A DNA stretch of 64,000 bases from assembly GCF_036373705.1 (NCBI RefSeq), contig NC_089858.1:29656249-29720248 (forward strand), written 5' to 3'. Below, one piece after another: positions 45,635 through 60,600 of the stretch (the stretch's first letter is position 1; every line of letters starts with the position of its first letter). Below the pieces are notes generated by a model. The model was not told the origin of the DNA. It was given only the letters and a program-made list of their open reading frames with translations, and made no database searches. This DNA is from Amia ocellicauda (taxonomy: Eukaryota > Chordata > Actinopteri > Amiiformes > Amiidae). The position numbers and the translations under genes were made by a program.

Positions 45635-48600
45635 TCATTTCTTTCCACGCAGACTCTTCATCCTGGTCAAGGGGAGAGAGAGAGAGAGAAAGAAAGAGAG
45701 CGAGCACAAGAGATAATGAATTGAGAACTGTTTGTTGGAAATGAAATTCCACGAATGTGATGTCATACATGCAACCTCTTACCCATCTCCTGGGTTTGTT
45801 TACATGTATGTGTTGAGACTTTTCTTATCAATTGCAACAACTTAATTAGTTTAAACTCAAATTCATGCAGCAGGATTGTCCGCTGCATCATCTATGGATG
45901 TAGTAACATCAGTAGGAAAGATTGTGGATTAAGTTTCCGGGAAAAATATCACTACAGATGCAATGGACCCACTTTTGCAGATGGTGGCAACTGACCAGGG
46001 TTATTGGGAATGGCAGAAAATTAGCTCAAGAGCATTTAATTTTGAAGTTCTTCTGGCTTGCATGAAAGCAATGAACTATCCCAATGTGTGAGCAAGGTCA
46101 TTTCATGGGCTGTTCCCAGTCAAAAATCACAAACAAAGGCAACACAGTCTAACAGTGATCTAGGACACATCTGCATTTGAAGAACACTGCTGTGCATCTT
46201 GATTTCTCTTACCATCTGTTTTTTGTGTGAATTATTATCACATGTAAACAAACAAAAAATAGCAAATGCAACTAACCTTCTTAACAGGTCTTCGGTTGAC
46301 AAAGCTCCAGATTCCTCCCCCAAATCACTGTCACTGTCATTGTCTGAGCTGTCGCTGGCCTCCTCAGTTTTCTTCTTCTTCTGCTTGGACTTGTGCTTGC
46401 GTTTCTTGTGCTTCTTCTTGTGCTTCAAATATACAGAAAAAGGCCTTTGGTGAAACTAGTGCACAGATCTCCTTGCCGGCAGCAGCCCAGCCTGGGCCCA
46501 CACACCATCTGCCTACTTGCGAGACATCGCAACTGCAGAGATTGGTTGCACTGAGGGGGTGCAGATACACAGAGAAAAGAGAACAGCGTCTGTCCCAAGG
46601 CTGTGGTTATCATACACAGTCTTTATAAATTTAGTCGGCCTATTAATACAACTGCACTGTGTCCACAAATTCCATTGCTTCAGTTTTAAGTACAGATGTT
46701 TGAATGAGCACACTAATTTAAAAGTATATTCTCTCTCTCGTTCTCTGTGTTCCTGTTTCTTGCTAGTATAAAAAGGAATGAGCTACATTATGTAAAAGTC
46801 TAAAAAACACTAACAAATTGGGGGGGAAATACAGATTGGTGGTAGTACAGTGGCTACAGACAAAACCTTGGCCACACTGCATCCCCCAGTGGCTGTGGGG
46901 AGGTGTTACACTGCCTGGCATCACCTGACCCGCAACAGCACTGGCTAAATGGTGAGTAGGAGCCGGTGTGAAGCAGAGAAATTAAGAACTGGTGAGAACT
47001 ATTCTGCTGTTATAACTCCTTACAGTTGTGTGTAGATCTAAAGCACAATGTCAAGGTTACAAGGTTTAAGCCTCTCAGCACGCAATACCAGCATCATCCT
47101 AGCTGCCACGGCTTTACAGATAAGGCCCTGAACACAGGAAGTGTGGTTGGGTGTTTGTTTTCATTCATTCTCAGGCATTGTACATAATACAATCCACCCT
47201 GTGTCACCTCATGTACTGCTTCTGTGTCCGCTACCCTGAAACCCCACTGAAAGCAAGAACCCAGACACCATTTCACTCCCCCATGTGTTATAGTAATTGT
47301 TTAGTCAGAACAAAACAATTATGCAATAAATCTATTCATCAATCTATAAAACGTCCAAATGCATTTTAACAGAATCTGTATTGAAGTAAGCTTTAACTAT
47401 TCAATATGGAATAAGGAATCTTATCTTATCTAAGCAGATGTTTCCGTCTTAGTTTGCAAGGTAAAAATCTCAAAAGCTGTCCCTGAAGAGTTCTGCAAAC
47501 ACCAATATTGATCTTCAGTTTACCTTCTTGTCTTTCTTGTGTTTATGTTCCTTTTTTGCTTTGTGCTTCTCTTTGCATTTCTTCTTGTGTTTTTCCTCCT
47601 TTGTCAAAGAAGTAATCAGCTGTTGTCCTAAGCAGAGAAAAAGAGGAAGGGAGTTCCTTTATAGAACTAAATGACAGATTTACACCTTTGCCCAAGGTTA
47701 TGACCAACCAGGCTGCAACGCATGCTGAGTACAGTACCTGAGAACTGTCACGGGCCTCAGTTTATGACTTCCAATATTTAAAAAAGGTTAGTAATAACAA
47801 TAAAGGAGGTCATTTTTGTCTGGCTTTAACAAAATTATTTTTAAGTCCAAAGATCAATCTGAAGCTAGCCAGGCCTTGATCTGTACCCTTTAGATAAAGA
47901 TAATTAGATAATCAGACCAGAAGATAATGCAGGGGGCAGCCTGGGTCCAAATTCTTCCTCTTCTAGTCCCTGATGAGAAGGTACCACAAATCCAGCAGGA
48001 GGAGGATGTTCAATAGAAGAGGCTTTGTTTTCTACAAAGATTATTAAAAAAATCATCATCATAGTAATATATACATGTATTTCTTTCACCGCTGTGTCTG
48101 ATGTACACAAGAAGCAATTCAAAATGTCACTCAGATTCATCCATAAAAACCTTACACTGTAGAATTGTAGAATTATTCAGATCCCAAAACAGGAATATTA
48201 CAACAGCATGCAACTCTTCACTTTAACAGTCCTTTCTGGCACCTTGTTCTACGCAAAAGGTATATTTTGCTTATCTGCTTCACTGTGTGGATAATAAAAT
48301 ATTTCTCCTCGGTGACAAAGAGAGACTCTGCCATCATCTCTGTATGGCTTACAGGCTCTCAGTCTGCTGCCTCTTTCCATTTCTCTCTGCTCTCACTCCA
48401 TGCAGTCCCTCTGCTGCTCTGTGCAAGAGACAGCATCTTCTGCTGCACCTAGCACTCTCCATCTCCCCCGCCGAGCCAAACCCAATTTGCAAGTCATGGT
48501 CAGAGCTCCAGAAACAAATAAATCAAAAGTGACAATTTGTAATTGGTTTCTCTTTCCCCTTGAAAAAGCAGACTCAAGATATCCCTCAAGTGGGTTATTA

Positions 48601-51600
48601 CTCTACTAAAAAAGAAACAAAAAATCCATCTGCAATCTGTTCTCAGGAAGCAGGTGGTTCATCCTGGGTTCTGCGGGATGCAATAGAGCAGTGGTTCTTA
48701 ACCCCTGGTCCTGGCATACCCATGTGTCTTCTGGGTTTTGTTCCAGCGGAGCTATAAATTACTAGATCAACACTTTTAAGTGCTATTTCTATTAGTTTTT
48801 ATTATTGAGAGTTGGTAAAGGGTTCAAATTGTTCAGTTAATAATTAATTTAAGTAACTGAGTGCACAAGTGGAAAAAATAGTAAGGGACAAGGGGGTTAT
48901 TCCAGTACCAGGTTTGAGTTTTACTCTTGCTTCACCTTCGCTGATGGGGGAGGGCAAAGGTTGGGCAACGGTTGCAACTTCAGAGTTGTTGGGGAGCTTG
49001 TCCTGGGACCCAGCTTGTTGTTCATCCTCTTCTGCCTCACTCTCTTCAGAGGACGATGAAGATTTCTCATCCGAAGAGCTGGCAAAGATGGCCTTGAACA
49101 GGTCCATGGGTGGCCTTTTGTCTTCCTCCTCATCCTCTTCTTCCTCCTTCATCTCAAAGAGAAGAGACAAAAGAGAGTATTAACATGCTGAGCTGCAGAA
49201 GGAAAACAATCCCCTTCAACTATCAGTGCAGCTAACGGTACAGATGTTCTGTGATTGATCCCCTACTCCTTATCAAGCTCCACATTCCTAGGAAAATGTG
49301 CATTAGTATTTAAAGATTGGGTTACTTTAAGGCCAAATGGGTACTCGGCAGAAAAGGTAAAAAGAAGATTAAAACATACATGCTAGATTCCATGTGTTTT
49401 GATATCTTGTGATGCTTGCAAACTGTTGTGTTCCAGATCGCAATTAAAAGGCAGCAGTCTCAAGAATAACAGTGAAGTGCATTTCTCCTCAGAGGTGTCC
49501 GTCAGTGTTACTCCACGACCACAAAGGAGGCTCGGGGAGATCACCACTCCATTCACTGGCACTCACTAGCTGACACGTAAAGCAAATGGTAGCTTCCGAG
49601 TACTCTGTTCTCTCAACTAAACCATTCCATGTCATGGTACACGAGTCAGATCCATCCCCAGACTGCAACTCTTCAATAACAACATTTACATTCACTATAT
49701 AAAGGCTGTTTGGTCCGTGTAAAGCTTATCAGTTTAACTTTCAGGACCTTCCGTGAAGAATGCAATTATGATCTAGTTTTTTTTTTTCTCCTCTTAGTCC
49801 TCAGTTATACAACTTAAAAATAAAATTTTGGTTAATCATTTTTAAATGTTTTTCCTAATTTAATGAATGAAAACAGTGTATAAGATGAAATTACTTGCAT
49901 TTATTTTTCAAACAAAATTAAAAAGGGGCAGTAGTGTGAGTTCTGCTACTCGTCTGTGAACACTATTTGCACCAGAGGAGGGGGACACTGAAGAACAGAT
50001 CTGCCAAGCGACAATGGTAGACTATTTACTCACAACAGAGAAAGCATTCAATCACAATGTCAATGCTTGTTTTGACTCTAGACTTGACGGTGTAATTTAA
50101 ATAGCATTTTCAGATCATTTAAAATAAATGTCAAATATTTCTGTTTGTTTGATTTGTAAGTCTGGTTTTAAAATAATTACCTATTAAATAACTGTCTTGC
50201 CTACATAATAAGAGTAAATAAAGTTAACAGATCCTTCAAACTCGATCGTCATCAGTGTTGCAAAATCACAAGTCAAAGTCGGCTTCTGTGATGTCATCAG
50301 CTTCCACCAACATAGCCACGATAGTGACATACTATAGGGTGAATTAAAGTAAAATAGCATCAAAAAATGGCACTGCCCCTGTGCAAAAGCCTAACCCTCT
50401 TTTTAGGACTTATTTTGGGGGAATACGTTTCTCTCCTTATATGCGATTATATACGATTGCCAACTAACTTAACCTTAACAACAATACAATAAACAATAAT
50501 CATGGGCAAATCTGCTTCCACAGCCGGTCTTTAGATCCCGCAGTCTGTGACAAGGTTGTGTTTATGGACAGAATTGTGTTTATGTTTACCTGTGTTGAAG
50601 ACTCGGAGCTCTGTGTGGGACCAGCCTGGATGTCTGCGTTTGGCTTGCTCTCTGCTTGAGCCCCTGCACTCGCCTCATTCCTGGCCGCACTGAGGAATTC
50701 ACTGAGGGGGTCTAATGGCACCGTGCTGGGAGCAGAGACATCCCACCTGGACTTCCTACTGTTCTCTGGTGGCTTGGGGGCATCTGCTTAAAAAATAAAA
50801 AGTATTATTATTAAAATAAAAAAGTTAGAGAGTTTAATCCCTAAATGCAGGACTGATCATTTATCCACAATGCATAAAAAAACTAAAAAGTATATACAAC
50901 CCAAACTCAGGAGTAGCACTTGAATAGTAATGATTTCAGTGTGTTCTGGTGTTTGGGGTACTTTGAATATGCAGCTGGACCTTTTGCTTTGTTTGTATCA
51001 CTTTTAAGTGCACAAACTCACACAAAAGACATTTGTGATTTGGATTTCAATCAAATAATTTCTTTATTTTTTCCCTTTCTACATCAAATATTAAAAGAAC
51101 AGTATTCAACTATTTTACTTTCCTATATCTGAGCCATTTGTTCATTTCATTTTTTTGTATTTTAAAGAGAACCAAGGGAAATATATACACATTTCTTTAA
51201 ATGTGTCCACATACGTATAATAAAATTGCAGGGTATCAAATTAATTCGTCTTTACAAGCTGCATATAAATGGTATTTACAAAAAAGAAAATATTTTTTTA
51301 AACCCAATTTGAGTCACTAAATAAATTATCTTGTATGTATTCAGTCACCACACCTTTAAAAATATAAATTAAGCAACTTGGTTACATAAATCACAGTATA
51401 ATAATCACTTTGCCTAAAGCTGTTTACAAATCATGTCGATGCAGTCTTCAATTTTGTAAAACTCCTTGCGAAAGGAGACGTAAAACAAAGTGTACAGATA
51501 TCAGTGTACACTTCATTGAGCAATGACTTGATTGAGGATCCGCCAGGATCCATCAAAGAGACATTAAAGCTCGGTCATTGCAGTTTCTCCAGCTGTTTTC

Positions 51601-54600
51601 AGACAGTTCAGGTTGCTGCAGTGCAGTCCTGTACAGTGCGGTACTGTACCCTTGGAGGTGGTGGGCAGGCTCTGTGCTGACGAGTCTCCTCCCAGTGCCC
51701 GGGCTGCGGGCTGCCTGCTCTCTGTCACAGTCAGGAAATTGAACACAGAGAATTTGTCTCTCTTCACCTTGGGGAGTCCAACGATTCCTGACCTGGGAAT
51801 CAATCAAAAGCAAGAGGATCTTAAAATGGGCCAATCTTCTCTGTGGCTTTCAGCAATGAATCAGTTGCAGTGCTACAGCGTTGTGAACTTTTCATCAAAC
51901 ATTTCTCATTAGGACTGAAACATCTAGTGCCAGAAACATTTTATGATAACAATAATTAATAATTAATGCTTAATAATATTTGTCTATATTTAAACAATCA
52001 TTCCCAATTTGAAATTGATATTCATATTTTCTATTAAATTACTATACATAATGACCATTGCATAGTTTGCACAGTTCTATTTTTATAAAGAAGGCCTATT
52101 AAGACATTACAAAGAAAGAAAACAATACTTTATGATTGTACCGTAGTCTGCATTGATTAAACCAAATGAAAATAAAACACGTTTGACTTGGTTTACAGCA
52201 AAGACTGCAGATTTTAATTCACTTCAGATTTTTAACAAATGTTTAAAAAATATGTTACTACATTTTCCTGAATATTTACTTTATGGTAGGCTTTGAAGTC
52301 GACCTATTGCAGCTACTTTGAACTGAAACACACCCTTTGTAATATTGTTCCCATTTAAAGTAATATTTTACCATCATTACAATATATAACCATCACTAAT
52401 GCTGGTGGTACTTTCAGGAAGGCACATGTTTACTTCTATAAATCATTTAAAACTGCCCTGAAGCATGCAGAGCTTTGGAAAACAATAAAATTATATTACA
52501 TTCTTTGGAGATCCTGAAAAGTAATCAAAGGTATGTAATATTTGCAAATAGTGCACTGTACTTTTTGACTGTGTACTCTGCCCTTCCTATTCATTTTAAG
52601 CAGACCAACAGTAAGGGGATTAATATTCCTACTGTTAAAAATAGCAAAATAGTAATTGTGTCCATAATTGGAATCCACACCCACTCCGTTTCGTTTTAGT
52701 GCCAACTCTTTGTCTTCTGGGTATTGGCTCAGCAGAATCTTTAACTGAAGTTAATTATGGTTAATTAGGCGTTAATAAGGGAATTTAATAACCACATGTA
52801 GCACTGATCTACAATCACAAACATGTAAGGATGAATGTTGGGACTCATGAATGTAATGAACCAAACTACTTTCTGATGGGTTCTTATGCCTTGGTTCCTC
52901 AGTGGTAAGAATGCCCCGTGCCTCCTCAAAATTACACAAAACAGCTATTGTGATCAGTATGTGCTGAGGACAGCTGACGTACCCGGGGTAGGGGTCAGGA
53001 ATGTTAAACCTCTTGCAGAGCAGTTTGTCGGGGTGCCATTCGAATGTCTCTCTCGTCAGCTTCCCAAACATCTTCATCTTCACGGCTGCCTCTTTGTCAC
53101 CAACGTCATTCTGTGGGGGGAACCAACCAATGCCCAACTCAAACACTTCAAACTAGATCTCGATTTTTGAAACTACATGTAATGTCAAAAGTCTAAAACA
53201 CATTTTATGTACAATAAGATTTCGCACCTCAGGAATTGTTTTCTTTAACCCTTAATAATTAAATTATATTCACACTTCCTAATTTTACTGAATTATCAAA
53301 CCATTGTATTCAACCTGAAATACAATACATCTGCTTATTATTACCATCCCTCTAAAAGTCCAAGCCTCTAGTCTGTTTGCCCCCCAAGTGAAGCAAGTTT
53401 GCTGTCCCAGTTTACTCCAAGGACAAAGGACAAAACCCTTAATTTGGCAGAGGCTGCCTACAAATTCAAAAGCACTGACAGAAATTACAGTTCCACTACA
53501 CTACACCTTAACTGAACCACAACTGCGAGAGATTCAAGATGCCAGTAGGCAACTGCTAATCTCTGCCATGGGCCTAAACATAGCACACCAAGTCCAGCAA
53601 AACAAGGGGGCCAACCTCCGGGTCCCGCGGAACTTCAACCGTGTCTGTGTCATCCTCATGTCTCCCGCGCGTGAACCTGCAGGCCAGGGTGGAGTTGGTG
53701 GGTTTGTAAAGCATGGCAGAGCGAATGAACTCATCCCTCTCGCGACCGCGCTCCCACTCAGTCATCTGGGGATCCAGGCTGGAATCCAGGGCATCTAAGG
53801 GAGATAACACACACACCATCACATATCAGGTGCTGACATTTCCAATTATGCAAAAAAGAAATCGATACATAGAACATAATAGTCCCAAGAGATCTTAAAT
53901 CATTTTTAAAGGTGAATATTCAGTTAGATTCAGCATTTGCATACCTACTGAATTTATCGGGGAAGTTCCACTTTTTAGTTTCATGTCATTAACTTTTTTT
54001 CTGAGATATTGGACTGTCTGTGTAGCCAACTATTACAAATACACTTTCACTTCCAAAAGATACAAAAACAAGTATAGTATATTGTCCAATTTATACACAA
54101 AATGTTTATACTTGCTTATGTTTGACTGGAAGTGAACCTATATCACATAGGCCACTTAAATTATTAAAAGGATTAAAATGTGACATTAGATATTGCTGAT
54201 AAAATATTTTGTTAACGAAATGTTGAGTATTTATATGATAAATAACCACCTTAACAGTGTGTTTATACCTTTGGCTAATTAATTAATTTACAGCTCTAAC
54301 TGGATATATGAAAATCAGAGCAGGGGCACCACCTTTCTGGCCCTGTTTGAGCTTGGTGATGTAGTTGTCGTAGCGCGTCTGCTTCCCGGGGTTCTTCTCG
54401 AAGGGTCTAAATGTGGGACTGCTGTCCGTGGAGACACCCTCCCAGGCGCTGAGGGCAGTATCCTGGGTGGCGGGGGGTACGAAGCGGTTGGAGAGGGCCT
54501 GCTGGGAGGAGGTTTTCGCTGCTGCTGCCGCTGTCGCCACCATTGATGCCTTCCTTGCCTCTGCTGCCTGCCTGATGCCCGCCAAGCGCTCCTTATCCTG

Positions 54601-57600
54601 GCTGTCCAGGAGGTCAAATACAGAGCTGGGGCCTGGGGACCAGAGGCATCAAGAGCGGTTACTCATCTGGAAAGACCTAAACAACTCCCATTTAACAGCA
54701 CAGTGCTCTCCATCCCTGGTCCTGGAGAGACCCTGTGCAAATATCTTTAGCAAAATAAAATAAAAATGGTTATTTAAAAACGGGAACAGTTCTTCCTGCT
54801 GGGGTTTGTGAAAAATCAGTTTTGTAGCTACTAATGCAGAATAATAACTGCACCTCACTAATAGCATATATTATACTGTTTTATTCTCCAGAACAGTGCA
54901 TTTGTGCACTGTGCATTTCACAGGTTTCTAGCTATTGTACAATAGAACTGAAATACAGGTGCTTGATCTGAAATCAAATATCCAAAGAAAGTGGGAAATT
55001 ACTAAATATAAATGCATCCCTATTCCAATGTGATAACTTAGCTAGGAGATCTGTATTTTAACCGCAACACAGAACCCTCACCCTAATTAATCATTTCCTG
55101 GAATGGGGAATGTGGAAGGTCACTTAGGTGGTGCGTTTGGCATCAGTCAGAATTAAGAGCAAGAAAATCAAATACCTTAGAAGTCATTAAATGGGACCAT
55201 CATCCTCTAGCCAAATACACATGTCAGGGGAAGGCAGATATAGAGAATGCTTGATGGGATACCATGGAGATGTGGTGGCTTCTCAACATTACCCAGGTGG
55301 TCTTAGTCAATAAACTCATCTCAACACACACATGGGCTACACACACAGCCTCCTATAATCACATCCTTCTGCCTGTTTTCTTTGAGGTGACTGTGATCAG
55401 ATCAGTTGAGCTTTGTAAGCGTTATCAAAATCCTGCTGACAGAATCAATTAAGAATTATGGATCTTCAAAAAGCTTTTAGTTTCCTCCACAAAGAAAGGG
55501 GGGGGGGGGGTCTAAAACATCTGGAGCCTGCGCTGTCTGTGTTTCCATTCCTCGCAGACTTGTACATTCCACACAAATGCAAGGACTGAGCTATTGTAAA
55601 ATTCACCAGGACTGCTTTGTGTAACCTGAAAGTAGATGTACGCCTTCACCGTCATCCCCCTTAACTTACCCCTGAAAAAACCCATTCTCAGGGGGTGTAG
55701 CTCAGCCTGCACCATTATTCTGACTGCATTCAAACTGTTAACATAATCTGTTTGTGAGCACAACTACTGTAATCAAATCATTTGAGACACACTGTGTTCA
55801 TGTTCACATGTAATTATCACTGTTTGTTCAGGCACTGTAAAGTAGCTGGACTGTGGGGAGGAAATTTACAACAAAGGTGCCGGGGCACAGATAATAAACC
55901 TGACTAATTACAGGCATTGCGCACACAAAAGGAGTCCTCCTTGGCTCATCTACCCACAGGAATGGCTATGTAATGTGGGAAAGCTAGTCACATGGATGAT
56001 ACAGTTTAACTGTAAGGTCCCCAAGCTGTGTCCACACCTTGGCATATACAACATTGATTGAGTGATTGGAAGAAGAAAACAGTAAGAGTGAAACTGGGAA
56101 GATTTGATTTGACTAAATAAAAAATACAAAACTATAAAGCAGTGAAGTCAGACAGGGATAAAAACAGTGGAGATTGATACTATGGTATCAAGTAGGCTTT
56201 TCCAAACCACACAGTCAGCTCTCAGTACCTTCCATGGTTGATTCCCCAAGCAGGTTTCTCCTTTGGGAGGCATCCAGCTGGTGTCTTCCTTTCTGCTGGT
56301 CATCCTGGGCCATGTGTCCCGCTGACGCCTGCAGCAGCTGTGCCACCTGAGGGCTGGCACTGGACAAGTCCAGGACTGGGCGGAAGTAGTGGACTGGGCG
56401 ATAATCCCTGGGCAGGTTAGGAGGGGGATATATCTGTGGAGTCATTCAGATAAGAAGATGAGCTTTCTAAAATTAATGCCTAGTTGAAGAGGATATAAAA
56501 AAAAAAAAAAGAGGGGCATGTATAGAAATTATAAACAATCAAAATAAGTAAATGATGTGAAGGTCAGGGGGGGGCAACACTTCTTTTCTGTTAATATTGG
56601 CTACAATTTGCAGTCTTAAATGTTTGTTTATATAACATACTCTAGCTATGCTATGCATTTAATAGGTTGTTGGCAGGCTGTTGTGTTTTCCAATGTCCAA
56701 TTGAAACACAAAAATTAGCCAATGCTTTGCATGGGAGACTTTCTTGGGATGGGTTTGCCATACTAGATATCAAGTGCTTGTATGAATTATCCCTTATTGT
56801 ACTGCAACAGTGGTCTCCATCCCTGGTCATGGAGATTATCTCCAATCAATGGCAAAAGACCATTGTGTGATCTTGACTATTTACCACAACAAAAAGCTCA
56901 ATTGTGTTGTCGAGAGCTTGTTGGGAATAAAGACCCGAACACCTTGAGTTCTCATAAATAGTTGCATTCTTTGTCTGCATTTAAACATTTAACTGAAAAG
57001 TAGTTATCTATTGTGTTACAGAACAACAGGTCCGAACAGTAAGAAGGCCAATATGGTACATCAGATAACTTTCATATTAAATTAATCTTTAAACTGGAAT
57101 AAAACCACTAATCTAACAAATTAATAATACAATACAACAAAGTCAAACAATAATAGGCTACATTCTTAAAATCATGGCTAATAATTTTTTTTGAATACAC
57201 TAATTATCATAACTTTACGAGCATCTCAAGAACTATGGCAAATGTCAATCACAGTGCTTGCAGATTTGGATCAGTTTAATTAAAGGAGATAACAGCCATG
57301 TGAAATGAATGAACAGCCTCAGAAAAGTGTCCACAATATGGCTTTGATTATATAAAACATAAAAATTAAACTGATGTTACACTGATAGAAATGTAATTGC
57401 ATTAGAAAAATGCAAGCAGGTAACATTATGCTTGATGACAGTACTCAATTACACAAATTATAATTAATGTTAGTTTAGAAGCAGTATTTTATTAATAAAT
57501 GTACATTAGTTTAAAATAAATAAAGGCAAAATATTTGTTAAGTCATAATTTGCCCTAACAAGCAAAGGTAACACACCACACCACCATAGCTCCTGAACCC

Positions 57601-60600
57601 CTCTCAGCACAGGCAGAGCAGGCAGGTGCTGATAAGAAGTCATATACATCAACTGTGTTATGGTGCTTCAACTGTCACGCTCGCTTGAAATTACTACCCC
57701 TTGTATACGCAGCCGGCTTTATTTGCACCTCACAGGGACAAGCATTCTGAGCAGATCTGGGAAGCTGTGACCGTAAAACAAAAGAGCAGGTGACAGGCCT
57801 GATAACGGGCACAATTTACCGGGCCCTGAACCTTCAGGAGATTAGCATTCAATTTAGCAGCAGCCATTGCCGCTGACGCGAGTCTAAAACAAGCCATCAA
57901 ATGAGACACAGAGGAAAATTGAAAATGGACACCCACTGTTTTGGCAGACGTGGATTTGGAAGCCAGCGTGAAACCCTCCAGAATTTTCCCCATGTACGCA
58001 ACGTCTTTATTAGAGCCTGCAGAGGAAGCAAAGAAAACATAAACCAAAACACTAAATACAGGCATGGGCATTACTGATTTTTGACCTCCGATCAATGTCG
58101 GACCAAATCCAGTAATTCCTTATAGTAGCTACACTAAATTAAATAATAGCCCAAAAGGTATATTTTATATATATTTGTATATTTTAGCTACAATCGTTTT
58201 TTATTTTGTATTATTATTAAATTGGGTATTTCTTAGCTGCTCATCATACAATCAACAAATTGAGCTCACAGAGTAACAAAGGGATGAGTTTTTTTCAACT
58301 AATCTACCTAGAATTAAAAGAAACATCTGAGACTTTGCCACACTTGAGTTGTTAGGTATATGTAAATTGGGAACCCATAGATTCACCTATTTGGTTAGTA
58401 GTCTTTAAAGGTCTGAAACAATCACATTATCCTCTCTTTAAAGTGCCCTTATCAAAAGTACTCATTCTTCACACTTCTGCATCCAGGAAGCTTTTGTTCA
58501 AGACAAGGCACAATAGGGGTTTACTGAAGTGAATAAACAGAGTGGGATCTATTTACGGTTACTGCTGATTCAGACTGAAACAAGATACCTCCAGCAAGGT
58601 TATTCAGTTGATTTTAAGAGCATCATTGTTAGTAAATGACAACCACAGGTGTGTTTTTGTGTTTTGTTTCCCACAGCACATCCACAATTCATTGGGAATC
58701 AAAGCAGCGCAAATTAAAGCAATGCTACTGGAGAAAACAGGACGGGGGTGAGTTCTGTGGCTAGAATTATTTTTCCCTACCCTTTTTCTTCCCCGTGTAT
58801 TGCTGCGGGGCCGTCCATCCAAACAGCCCGTCCCCTGGCTCCTCATCCTTGATCACAGTGTCGTATCGAGAGAGTGAGTCTCTGTGGTAGATGTCATCGT
58901 CCTCTTCCTCCAGTGCCCCAACCCCAAATGCCTGAATTTTGGAGAGATAAGTTAAATATGTCATCCATGCTGGGTCTAAATTAAGACATTGATTAGTCAA
59001 TATTTTTCAAATGAATAATAACTCAAATTGTCTTGCATGATTGGGGGATGTTTTGGTTTATTCTATTCTTAAGGAAGTAACACGTAACTAAATTTAAGCT
59101 GCAGGACTCACTATAATATTTATTAAGGTCATACCGATGAAAGTGATCGTTCCAATTAGGAGTTGTATAAGCTGTTCATCACATGTGTTGTGTGTTTTTA
59201 ATAATGGCAATAGGTAAGTGAGATCAGCATGTTTGACCCCACCTCACACACGGCTGATCTCACTTACATATTGCCATTGTTAAAAACACACAGGGTGGTC
59301 TGTGTGGACTGAAATATTTTTTTTTTCCAGATTTGGACATTTTTCATTTCCCATTTTCTGCTATCAGTCCTTTTAACTCAAAGTAGTATACTGGTCATCA
59401 AAACAATGGGGTCACAAGGACAAGCTCATTGCAAAACACCTAAGGAAGCAAGAATCAATCATTTAAATGTAATCATTTAGAATCTGTTATAACCTTCTTT
59501 TAAGAACATGAAACAGAGTCCATGTTTCATTGCTATTTTACTGCACTTTCCTCAAAAAGCTACGCACTCTAGAATTTGTTATTGTAATACAAATAAGGTG
59601 TAAAATATCTGTCCATTCAAGATAAAAGCCTCAAATACATTTCAATGCAAACAATCCCTTGAACTGTGTCCAAATCCACAGGATCTATATGGAGAAACCT
59701 TTCATTTCATTCTTGAATGTATGAATCCCTGTTTCTGATGCATATGCAGGGAGCCTGGGCTTCTACCTGTCCTGAGACACCTCCTCTCCTGTTGTGACTT
59801 GGCTTGCCCCCCCCTAGCAGGCTGGTGGCCCGGTCAGAGTCCAGATTGAAGAGGTCTATGTGGCCTCCTCTCGCACCACCCATCAAGGCCTGTTGTGGGT
59901 TCAGCCCTCGGTAGCCCAGCCCATGGAGGTCATCTTTGGAGGTGAAGTCTATTGGGGTGAGGTCTTTCGGAGCAAATGTCACGTTTTCGGGAGCGTAGTC
60001 ATCACCTTCGTCCTGCTGGTCACCCAAAAGAAAAGGGAATCGGATTATTTCTTTCTTTAAGACATTCACTGTGTTTCGTAATCAAATAAATAGAATCCTC
60101 CATTTCGGGGGAAAAGTATACAAAATACAGTGAATTTTGTTTGCTAAAAACAAACATGTATGGTACCAATTAAACTGCCCATAACACAAGCAGAAGCATA
60201 TACAGTAGATAACAAGCTTGAAATGTGGCTTCTAGCGCAAACGTTAAACTAACGTTGGATATTATAAAAAAAAAAAATCAATGCTATCACTGAGAAAATA
60301 CATGGGAATTGGCAAAGCACATTTAAGTTGAGTCTGTTCTGTATTTTGCTGTTCAGGATGCAGCTGTTATCTGAAAAAGGCTGTGGTCTCAGGAGCAAAA
60401 TAAAATGCCTGGGTTACCTCAGAATTCTCTGATCCATTGGTTGATAATGCACATCCATAGATCCTCACACTGGGATCTGTACAACCAGAAACACAAGCTT
60501 ATTTACCATGAAGGGTTTCTTGATGCAGCTCTATACACACAGATGGGACTGGACTGCACAACTCAGCCAGTCATTATTCAAAGATAATTGTATTATCCTG

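Noticed and set aside
45573-45770. Open frame DQDEESAWKEMTNFSLKCQH as the last gpatch1 exon
   Set aside because: The phase set by the preceding exon (AG|G) gives MKSLRGKK and a stop, matching the human LLRRLKSL ending; the longer frame is out of phase.
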